From Cupriavidus basilensis (GTDB taxonomy: Bacteria > Pseudomonadota > Gammaproteobacteria > Burkholderiales > Burkholderiaceae): a stretch of DNA of 62,467 nucleotides. Positions 16,388 through 23,485 of this stretch are shown here, in pieces. Each line of letters begins with the position of its first letter. Positions within the stretch are counted from its first letter, which is position 1. Position numbers and translations under genes: made by a program. A model generated the notes under the pieces. The model was not told where the DNA came from, did no database searches, and saw only the letters and a program-made list of their open reading frames with translations. The stretch is taken from the NCBI RefSeq assembly GCF_029335485.1, contig NZ_JARJLM010000351.1, positions 1 to 62,467 on the forward strand. Reading direction: 5' to 3'.

Positions 16388-17071
16388 ATGCATATGTCCG
16401 AGCCGGTCTTCTATTTTTCCCTGCGCAGCCCGTACTCCTGGCTGGCGATCCACGACCTGAAGACGCGATATCCGAAGTTGCTGGAGCGGCTTGCGCTAAA
16501 GCCGTTCTGGGAGCCTGACGAAGAGCTCCGCGGAGCGTTGGGCAAGCATGGCGAAGCGTTCTTATACACCGCCATGTCCAAGGAGAAGCATCTCTACATC
16601 TTGACGGATGTCAGGCGTCTGGCACGCAAGCGCGGCCTGACGATCGCCTGGCCTCATGACAAGTCGCCGCGCTGGGAGGTGCCGCATCTGGCCTACTTCG
16701 TCGCCGAGCGGGCGGGCAAGGCACTGGAGTTCATCGAGGCCGTCAAGGATATGCGATGGAAGCTCGGCCGTGATATCTGCGATCCCGGCGCGATGGAGGA
16801 GGTGGGCTGCGTGCTCGGCCTGGACCCGATCGAACTGCGCGATGCACATCTGGATCCGCAGATCCGCGCCGAGGGCCTGCAAGCCCTGCGCGCGTGCATC
16901 CGCGCCGGCGTGTTCGGCGTACCGTTCTTCACGGCCGGACGGGAGAAATTCTGGGGCATCGATCGTTTGCACGAGTTCGCCGGTAGCGTCGGGCAGGAGG
17001 CCGCGCCCGTTGAAATGCCCACCGCGATGACGGGCAGCGCGCTGCTGGACCACGCCGGAGGCTGCGGATGA
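16388..17071 (+). CDS. DsbA-fold oxidoreductase (HCCA isomerase / kappa-GST-like)
   Basis: The 227-residue thioredoxin-superfamily protein has FYFSLRSPYSWLAIHDL at its start, in which a serine takes the place of the redox cysteines, and VFGVPFFTAGREKFWGIDRL near the end. This is the pattern of 2-hydroxychromene-2-carboxylate isomerase and kappa-class glutathione transferases. These use glutathione for isomerisation or conjugation. An in-frame ATG at 16304 overlapping the previous stop would add 28 unstructured residues; I prefer 16388 or 16394 on family length. It is followed by three DsrE-fold proteins, so a thiol-dependent tailoring role is a reasonable guess. Confidence 0.75.
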   Translation: MHMSEPVFYFSLRSPYSWLAIHDLKTRYPKLLERLALKPFWEPDEELRGALGKHGEAFLYTAMSKEKHLYILTDVRRLARKRGLTIAWPHDKSPRWEVPHLAYFVAERAGKALEFIEAVKDMRWKLGRDICDPGAMEEVGCVLGLDPIELRDAHLDPQIRAEGLQALRACIRAGVFGVPFFTAGREKFWGIDRLHEFAGSVGQEAAPVEMPTAMTGSALLDHAGGCG

Positions 17072-17442
17072 ATACCGTCTCGAACGCACGCCCGGGGACG
17101 GGTGAGTCGCCGCTGATGCTGCTGGTGGAATCCCGCTCGCCTTGGGAGTCCGGCGACGTTGGGGATTTTCTCGATATGGCGCGCTGCCTGCTTGCCAGCG
17201 GCAACGCGGTGCATCTGCACCTGATCCAGAACGGCGTGCTCTGGCTGCGACGCGACGCCAACGCGCTCCAGATGCTACGGAGCGACTCTGCCGGGCGTGT
17301 GCGGATCTCGTGCGATGAATTCTCTCTGGCGCAGCGTGGAATCCCGCTCGATCTGGCGCAGCAGCATGGCGACGTGTGGGCCACCGACGCGCTGGTGGCC
17401 GAGATGGCGGGCCGAGGTGTCAAGACCATATGGCATTCGTGA
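17068..17442 (+). CDS. DsrE/TusD-like sulfur-carrier-fold protein
   Basis: The 124-residue protein is coupled to the previous gene by an ATGA overlap. It looks like a DsrE/F-fold subunit: an N-terminal strand and helix (MLLVESRSPWESGDVGDFL), a predicted hydrophobic strand AVHLHLIQNGVLWL, and ISCDEFSLAQRG with Cys82 at the position where DsrE/TusD carry their persulfide cysteine. DsrEFH and TusBCD relay sulfane sulfur between proteins. With the next two genes it would make a three-subunit complex. Similarity is judged by pattern only. Confidence 0.6.
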   Translation: MNTVSNARPGTGESPLMLLVESRSPWESGDVGDFLDMARCLLASGNAVHLHLIQNGVLWLRRDANALQMLRSDSAGRVRISCDEFSLAQRGIPLDLAQQHGDVWATDALVAEMAGRGVKTIWHS

Positions 17443-17460
17443 GCGGGAGCCCCTAATCCA

Positions 17461-17943
17461 ATGATCCAAACGCATCTAACCGATACCCGGGCGGTCAGCG
17501 ATGACGAATCGTCATCCGCGCCTCGGGAGTCCGTTGGCGGACGCCCCAGCTTCTTCTTCGGCATGATGGGTACGCCGTTTCAGACGGACACCGTGACGTC
17601 GCTGTTCCGCATGGTCGAGTCCGCGCTGCGGCAGGGCCACAATGTCACGGTATGGAACTGCGGGCACGCGACAGGCCTTTCGCAGAGCACGCTGGTCCGG
17701 CCTCGGGATTTCTTCGCGGCGAGAGATGCCGGAGACATCAATCCGACTACTGCGGAGCTGATCCAGGCCCTGTTCCGCCGTTACCCGGGTAGCGGCCAGC
17801 TCGAATGGCTGGTGTGCCGCTACTGCATGGAAGAACGTGGAACGACCGCTCAGATTCCGGAGATCAAGGTGAAGATTCCCTTCTCATTCCAGCACTACCT
17901 CAGTGCCGCCGATGTGTCTCTCGTACTGGGGGTCAAATCGTGA
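17461..17943 (+). CDS. DsrE-family protein with CxxC motif
   Basis: The 160-residue protein has an unconserved 28-residue N-terminal tail, followed by FFFGMMGTPFQTDTVTSLF and the predicted helix RMVESALRQGHNVTVWNCG. Its WLVCRYCMEERG segment carries Cys119 and Cys122 and corresponds to the active-site region of DsrE-type proteins. The double cysteine is unusual and would allow a disulfide/persulfide exchange. It is the second member of a three-gene DsrE-like set, and its stop overlaps the GTG start of the third. Confidence 0.62.
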   Translation: MIQTHLTDTRAVSDDESSSAPRESVGGRPSFFFGMMGTPFQTDTVTSLFRMVESALRQGHNVTVWNCGHATGLSQSTLVRPRDFFAARDAGDINPTTAELIQALFRRYPGSGQLEWLVCRYCMEERGTTAQIPEIKVKIPFSFQHYLSAADVSLVLGVKS

Positions 17944-18383
17944 GCGCAGGAGCGAAGACGAAGAGCGCCGGGAAGGCGGGCGGGCCGCGCAAGGGCCGCT
18001 CCAAGAGTTCGCTGACCATCATCGAGCGCGCCTACCGCGGCGGCCTGGAGGAGCAGTACGGCCATATCCTTTGGCTGACCCGGATCATGAAGGCGATGGG
18101 TGCACCAACCGCGCTGCTGCTGAAGGGAGATACCGTGAACTTCGCCCTCCGCGAGCAACCCAGGCTGGTACTGCGGATCGGCGACGCGAACGTGAGCGGT
18201 CTCTCCCACCACGAAAGCGGAGTGGTGGCACTGCTCGAAGCCGGCGTTCCGTTGTACGCCTGGCATGCCGACATCGAACGCTTGCATCTTGCTGCGGATG
18301 ACTTGCTGCCAGGCGTCTCGGTGCTGCACGAGGCGGAATTGTCGCCCTTGATGAACCAATTCGATTGCGTCTGGTACTGGTAA
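17940..18383 (+). CDS. DsrE/TusC-like protein, third subunit of the trio
   Basis: I choose the GTG at 17940, which overlaps the previous stop (GTGA); an upstream frame would run far into the preceding gene. The 147 residues start with a Lys/Arg-rich tail, followed by SSLTIIERAYRGGLEEQYG, a helix and strand (AMGAPTALLLKGDTVNFAL) and a VPLYAWHADIERL segment. This is consistent with the DsrE/F/H fold. The only cysteine is close to the C-terminus (FDCVWYW), so like TusC/DsrF it may be structural rather than the sulfur carrier. Confidence 0.58.
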   Translation: MSAGAKTKSAGKAGGPRKGRSKSSLTIIERAYRGGLEEQYGHILWLTRIMKAMGAPTALLLKGDTVNFALREQPRLVLRIGDANVSGLSHHESGVVALLEAGVPLYAWHADIERLHLAADDLLPGVSVLHEAELSPLMNQFDCVWYW

Positions 18384-18388
18384 CCGTT

Positions 18389-19255
18389 ATGAACACGACA
18401 CTGCAACTTCCAACTAAGGCCCGGGACGCCGCTGTCGGCAGCGAAATCCACGACCACTTTCTGGTCAGCGGGACCGACATCTTCGCGCTTGGGCACTATC
18501 CGGGCAATCCGATCTATCCGGGGGTCTTGATCGCAGAGCGGCTTTGCCGCCTGGCCGAGACGCTGCTGCATGGCGAGACCGGCGAAGTCATGTCGGTGGA
18601 TGCCATCAAACGCATCCAGTATCTCGATGCGGTGCTGCCGGGAGACCGCGTCGAGCTATCCGCCAGCCTCAGAACGATCACGGAGTCCGGGATGGAAATA
18701 AGCGCGACGGCCCGCGTCGGAGACAAGCTCAAGGCACGGGCGACCCTGCGCTGCATCGCAAGGGGCAAGGCCGCCGCCGACGGGGGCGAGGCACAACGAT
18801 TGGATCCGGGCGGGAAGGCCGGCAGGGCGATGAGCCATCGGCAGATAGCAAGCGTGCTGCCGCATCGCTACCCGTTCCTGCTGTTGGACACCATTGAGGA
18901 CTATGAACCGGGCGCCTGGATCCGCGCCCGCAAGGTGGTGAACCGGGCATCGCCACTATTCCTCGAGCAGCCGCCGCCGTGGTATCCGCAAGGCCTGATC
19001 ATCGAATCGATCGGGCAGGCCGGTATCGCCCTGTTCTTCATGTCGCGGGACGCGTCGGAGCCCCAAGACATTGTGCTGGGCTCGGTTGGCGATACGACCC
19101 TGCAGCACCACGTTCCGTTCGACGTGGCGCTGACTATCGAGGCCAGGATCGACCGCATGCTGCAGAACGGCGTCGTGTTCAGTGGTGAAGCGCGAATCGG
19201 GAACCAAATCGTCACTCGGGTTGGCAGTCTGGTTGCCATGATCGATCCGCGCTGA
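18389..19255 (+). CDS. Fused tandem hot-dog dehydratase (active + His-less half)
   Basis: This 288-residue protein contains two FabZ-like hot-dog domains. Residues 1-125 carry LGHYPGNPIYPGV with His36 and Glu50 and look active. Residues 148-288 start SHRQIASVLPHRYPFLLLD like FabZ and keep Glu206 in LIIESIGQAG, but have no HFPxxPG histidine. A Gly/Ala/Asp-rich linker (about 125-147) joins them. The architecture is a single-chain version of the two separate genes at 6033-6945. It probably performs another dehydration (or dehydration/isomerisation) step in the same pathway. Confidence 0.8.
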   Translation: MNTTLQLPTKARDAAVGSEIHDHFLVSGTDIFALGHYPGNPIYPGVLIAERLCRLAETLLHGETGEVMSVDAIKRIQYLDAVLPGDRVELSASLRTITESGMEISATARVGDKLKARATLRCIARGKAAADGGEAQRLDPGGKAGRAMSHRQIASVLPHRYPFLLLDTIEDYEPGAWIRARKVVNRASPLFLEQPPPWYPQGLIIESIGQAGIALFFMSRDASEPQDIVLGSVGDTTLQHHVPFDVALTIEARIDRMLQNGVVFSGEARIGNQIVTRVGSLVAMIDPR

Positions 19256-19324
19256 TCCCGGCCAGACCAGCGCCTTAATGGGCCCTCCGGGTCCTTCTAG
19301 TCCCAATCATTCAGGACAACTGCT

Positions 19325-20368
19325 ATGCGTATCGAAGGCATTTCGTTTCTTCCGGCCTCGCGGAAGATGAGCAACGCCGATGTGCTCGAGGAAGTGAGAA
19401 AGAACAGCGCCCAGCGCTTCGAAGGCGATCTCGACAAGGCGCTCAACTACATCAAGTGGATGCTCGATGGCACCTCGATTGAGAGCCGCTACTGGTTCGC
19501 CGACGATGAGCGCCCGCTGGATCTGATGGTGAGGGCCTGCCGCGACGCGATGGATCAGGCGGAATGCGGGCCCGAGGACATTGACCTGCTGATCTACACC
19601 GGAAACTGCCGGGGGTTCATCGAGCCGGGGGATTCCTACTTCGTTGCCAATGCCCTGGGCATGGACCGGGTGGACTGCTTTGACGTTCTGGACGCCTGCA
19701 TGGCGTGGACCCGGGCCTGCGACATTGCGCAGAGCCACTTCGTGTCCGGACGTTACAAGCGCGCGCTGATAGTCAACGCCGAGTCGTATTTCGTACCGGG
19801 TGGAGTCGCCTATCCCAGCAACTTCCAGCTCACGAATCTGCGCGACATCGCCTACTGTTTCTCCGCCTACTGCGGCGGCGATGGCGCATCGGCGACGATC
19901 CTGTCGGCGGACGATGACAACCGCTGGTTCTTCAAGTACCTGTCGGTGAAGACCGGGGTCGATCTATGCACTATTCCGCTAGGCGGTTACGAGAAACGTT
20001 CGCCGCCGAGCAACAAGATTGGTCTGAACGGCATCGGTGCGTTTACATCCTTCAGCTCGCAGGTGTTCAACTACTCTGCCTATATGGAGGAAAGCCTGCG
20101 GCTACTCACGCCATACCGCGACCAGATCAAGATGGTCTTCCCGCACACCGGTGGATCGGTGCCTGCTTACCAGAAATGGGCGGATACCTGCGGTTTCGGC
20201 GACCGTATGCGCTACATTTTTCCGCAGTACGGAAACGTCGGCTCGGCGTCGATCCCGGCAGCGATCGCCGTGCACGCCAGCAACGGCGAACTGCAGCGCG
20301 GTGACCGGATCGGGTTCTGGGTCGGCAGTTCAGGCATGTCCTTCGTTGCCTCGACGTTCCATTTCTGA
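19325..20368 (+). CDS. 3-oxoacyl-ACP synthase III-like enzyme (FabH family)
   Basis: The 347-residue thiolase-fold enzyme has the Cys-His-Asn triad of KAS III: Cys125 in VLDACMAWTRA, His274 in FPHTGGS and Asn304 in YGNVGSASIP. Such enzymes start chains by condensing an acyl-CoA with malonyl-ACP. Relatives also make C-C, ester or amide bonds during release. The sequence is divergent from housekeeping FabH, so either starter-unit selection or a terminal coupling step is possible. It sits 69 bases after the fused dehydratase, with AGGACA before the start. Confidence 0.82.
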   Translation: MRIEGISFLPASRKMSNADVLEEVRKNSAQRFEGDLDKALNYIKWMLDGTSIESRYWFADDERPLDLMVRACRDAMDQAECGPEDIDLLIYTGNCRGFIEPGDSYFVANALGMDRVDCFDVLDACMAWTRACDIAQSHFVSGRYKRALIVNAESYFVPGGVAYPSNFQLTNLRDIAYCFSAYCGGDGASATILSADDDNRWFFKYLSVKTGVDLCTIPLGGYEKRSPPSNKIGLNGIGAFTSFSSQVFNYSAYMEESLRLLTPYRDQIKMVFPHTGGSVPAYQKWADTCGFGDRMRYIFPQYGNVGSASIPAAIAVHASNGELQRGDRIGFWVGSSGMSFVASTFHF

Positions 20369-20406
20369 TCCGCTCGCCAGCATACTCACCACTACGGAGC
20401 TTCACG

Positions 20407-23019
20407 ATGATTGCAGGTATTTCCCTGGTGCCGGTCGGATTATGGAATGCGGCCGCCTATTACATCAAGTCTGCGGGCAAGCCGCAGGCGGCCCGAGACC
20501 AGCTCCTGGGCAAGCGCATCGTCAGCTTCTGCACTGCGATGGGACCGCTGTATGTGAAGTTCGGTCAGATCATGTCGACGCGTTCCGATGCCTTCAGCGA
20601 GGAGACCATCAAGGAGCTGCAGCGTTTGCAGGACGATGTGCCGGCGACTTCGCAAGCAGAGGTGCGCCGCGTCCTGCGCGACGAATTCGGTGACGGGTAC
20701 GAGAGCATCTTCGCCGAGTTCAACTACACGCCGCTGGCCAGCGCATCGATCGCGCAGGTTCACGAGGCCCGTCTCAAGACGGGGGAACGGGTAGCGGTCA
20801 AGATTGTCAAGCACAATGTGCCGCGCCGCCTGCAGGCCAACCTCAACTTCCTGGGTGGCATGGTTGGTCTGATGCATGCGCTGGTGCGGCCGATTCGGCA
20901 TTTCAACGGCCCGGCGCGGATCGCCGAGCTGCGCAATCTGCTGCTGCCGCAGCTCGACATGCGGCAGGAAGCACGCAATATAGAGAACGTTGGCAGAAAT
21001 TTCGCCAATCATCCCTTTGTCGTTATTCCCAAGGTGTATGGCGAATACACCCGGAACAGCGTGCTGGTAATGGAGTTTGTCGACGGCATACCGGGCAAGC
21101 ACTTCCATAAGGTTGACCTGCCGCGACCGCAGTTGTCGCGGCGCCTGCAGGATGCCGTCTACACCATGCTCTACATGCACGGCGTGGCGCATGGTGATCC
21201 GCATCCGGGCAACGTCAAGTTTACGCAGGATGGCAAGATCGTCTTTCTCGATTTCGGCATCACCGTCTACGTCACCGAGGCGGAAAAATGGGGACTGGCG
21301 TCGTTCTTCTTTGCATCGATCCGGCAGGAATGGGATCTGGCGACGGAGCGATTCCTGACGTACTTCGTGCTGAAGAAGGAGCGTGCCAAGGACTATGGCC
21401 GCTTCTTCGGAGAGGTGAAGGCGGTGATCTACCGATATTTCTTCGAGATCGCCGACGAATGGAAGACGGCCGATTTCTTCCGCGACGTCACCGCTGTTCT
21501 GAAGAAGCACGGCGCGGAGTACACGCCGAACTTCACCAAGGTCGAACTGACGTTGGCGTCCTGCGAAGGCTTCGGCACGCAGATCGACCCTGATATCGAC
21601 GTTTGGGAGAACTCCCGCCGCTTCTCGGACCGCTACTCGCCGTACATGAACGAAGACGTGCGGCAACGGTTCGACGACCATTTCAAGCGCGAGACTCCGC
21701 AGGCGCTCGCAATGCGCAGCGATGCCGAGCGTTTCATGATCGCGTCGATTCATATGAACCGCTACTTCTTCCCCTGCACCTATCCGATGTTCGCGCAGAA
21801 AGGGCAGGGGTGCCGGATCGAGGATGTCGACGGCCATTCGTACATCGATTTGACGGGCGGCTACGGGCCGCACATTCTCGGCTACGCGCATCCCGAGATC
21901 GTCAAGGCGCAGCAGGCGCTGGTAGCAGATGGAAGCCTGAATGCGATGGGCAACCGCTCCGAGGTGGAGCTTGCGCGCCTGCTGGTGTCGGCGTTCCCCG
22001 GGGCTCACTATGCCTGTTTGTCCAACTCGGGTACGGAGGCGGTCATACATGCGCTGCGGATCTGCCGGGCTTATCGCCGGCGGGGCAAGGTCGCCAAGTG
22101 CGAGGGCCATTATCACGGCTTCTCCGACCAGGCGATGGTCAGTTCCTGGTTCCAGCAACGGGGCCCGCTCGAGCGTCCCGAACCGGTAGCCGGCTGCCCG
22201 GGGACGCCGCAATCGACGGTGGACAACACAATCGTGCTGCAGTACGGCCACCCGGAAAGCCTGAAGATCGTACGCGAGCGCGCGGAGGAGATCGATTGCG
22301 TCATCCTGGAGCCGCTGCCTTTCTCGATGGGGCGTCTGGATGTCGATTTCCTGCGGCAGATGCGCGCCTTGTGCACGGAATTGGATATTCCCCTGGTCTT
22401 CGACGAAGTCGTCAGTGGTTTCCGTGTGTGCTATGGCGGTGCGCAGATCCTGGCCGGCGTCGTGCCGGATCTGACCGTGCTTGGGAAGATCATTGGCGGT
22501 GGTATGCCGTGCGGCGCGGTGGTTGGATCGAAGAAGCTGATGGAGATCGCGCGAAGCACCACCGATCCGTTCCGTGACTATGAAACCCGCGTGTTCCTCG
22601 GCGGCACGATGAGCGGAAACTCGCTGTCTGCTGGCTCTGGGGTCGCGATGCTGAACTACCTGAAGGCACATCCGGAGGTCTATACCTCGTTGCACGAGCA
22701 TACCGAATGGCTGCGTACGCGCCTGGTAGAGATTGCGCAAAGACTGCAGGTACCCGCCAGGATCAAGGCGGTCCGCTCGATCTTCACGGTCAGCTTCTCG
22801 CATCGCGAAACCCGTTTCTATCGCGAGATCCAGGGGGGCAGCGACTACAAGTCAAGCATTGCGCTGGCGTACTACATGCGCAAGCAGGGCATATATATGC
22901 CGGAGCTTCATTTCCTCGCACTGTCGTATGCGCATACGCGAGAGGATCTGGAGATCGTCTGCAATGCGTTTGAGAAGTCACTGGGTGAGATGAAGGCGGA
23001 TGGATTCTTCGTCAACTAA
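20407..23019 (+). CDS. UbiB/ABC1 atypical kinase fused to a class III aminotransferase
   Basis: The 870-residue protein carries two enzymes. Residues 1-430 form a UbiB/ADCK-family domain: KFGQ at 51-54, the Ala-rich LASASIAQVHEA loop, VAVKI, HGDPHPGNV and VFLDFG. Residues 436-870 form a PLP-dependent class III aminotransferase of the glutamate-1-semialdehyde aminomutase type: LTGGYGPHILGYAHPE, LSNSGTEAV, GHYHGF, FDEVVSGFR and GKIIGGGMPCG with the probable PLP lysine at about residue 694. UbiB proteins act on or shuttle lipid-quinone-like substrates at membranes. The transaminase would install an amine on a carbonyl or shift one. I know of no standard protein with this order of domains. Confidence 0.88.
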   Translation: MIAGISLVPVGLWNAAAYYIKSAGKPQAARDQLLGKRIVSFCTAMGPLYVKFGQIMSTRSDAFSEETIKELQRLQDDVPATSQAEVRRVLRDEFGDGYESIFAEFNYTPLASASIAQVHEARLKTGERVAVKIVKHNVPRRLQANLNFLGGMVGLMHALVRPIRHFNGPARIAELRNLLLPQLDMRQEARNIENVGRNFANHPFVVIPKVYGEYTRNSVLVMEFVDGIPGKHFHKVDLPRPQLSRRLQDAVYTMLYMHGVAHGDPHPGNVKFTQDGKIVFLDFGITVYVTEAEKWGLASFFFASIRQEWDLATERFLTYFVLKKERAKDYGRFFGEVKAVIYRYFFEIADEWKTADFFRDVTAVLKKHGAEYTPNFTKVELTLASCEGFGTQIDPDIDVWENSRRFSDRYSPYMNEDVRQRFDDHFKRETPQALAMRSDAERFMIASIHMNRYFFPCTYPMFAQKGQGCRIEDVDGHSYIDLTGGYGPHILGYAHPEIVKAQQALVADGSLNAMGNRSEVELARLLVSAFPGAHYACLSNSGTEAVIHALRICRAYRRRGKVAKCEGHYHGFSDQAMVSSWFQQRGPLERPEPVAGCPGTPQSTVDNTIVLQYGHPESLKIVRERAEEIDCVILEPLPFSMGRLDVDFLRQMRALCTELDIPLVFDEVVSGFRVCYGGAQILAGVVPDLTVLGKIIGGGMPCGAVVGSKKLMEIARSTTDPFRDYETRVFLGGTMSGNSLSAGSGVAMLNYLKAHPEVYTSLHEHTEWLRTRLVEIAQRLQVPARIKAVRSIFTVSFSHRETRFYREIQGGSDYKSSIALAYYMRKQGIYMPELHFLALSYAHTREDLEIVCNAFEKSLGEMKADGFFVN

Positions 23020-23068
23020 TGGTACGCCCTGCGTATGTCTCGAGTATTTGGCAATCAACCAGAAGGGC

Positions 23069-23404
23069 ATGAATCCGGTGGCTTTGGTGAACATGGAAAG
23101 AAAACGGAGGGACTGCGTCTCCGACGCTACGAGGAAACAAGACGGTGGGGAGAGGCAGTCGCGCACCGAGTGCAAGGGCGGTGCTTTTCCCTATGCGATC
23201 GGCGAGGTCTATCTCGCGGCGTTGCCTGAATTGCGGGAGGTCGAAATCGAGGACATCGCCCCAGCCGCCTCGGCAGTGAAGATCAAGCGCGAGGGATGGA
23301 TGGATCTGGCCGCGCTCCGCGATGTCGTCAAGGCGAAGCTTGGACGAGCGGAGTACTCCGGTGGCTTGCTTGGCAATCAGCGCAAGGTGGTGCGCGAGAT
23401 TTGA
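23069..23404 (+). CDS. Hypothetical small protein between the fusion enzyme and the exporter
   Basis: A frame of about 111 codons runs in operon direction. The N-terminal 40 residues are charged and low in structure. The C-terminal 70 (YAIGEVYLAALPELREVEIE and MDLAALRDVVKAKLG) look like genuine folded protein with a helix near the end. I do not recognise a family. The start is uncertain: ATG codons at 23069 and 23093 both lack a convincing ribosome binding site. Confidence 0.4.
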   Translation: MNPVALVNMERKRRDCVSDATRKQDGGERQSRTECKGGAFPYAIGEVYLAALPELREVEIEDIAPAASAVKIKREGWMDLAALRDVVKAKLGRAEYSGGLLGNQRKVVREI

Positions 23405-23485
23405 GCAAGGCAGGTTCTTCGGTGGCGCATGTCTCGATACGCTGGCGCCGCCATCAGATTTTGGAATGACAGGCAAGGGAAGATT

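Noticed and set aside
20440-22803. 787-codon open frame on the minus strand
   Set aside because: It lies wholly antisense to the UbiB-aminotransferase gene, has no recognisable domain, and its His/Arg/Gln-rich composition is typical of a shadow frame in GC-rich DNA.
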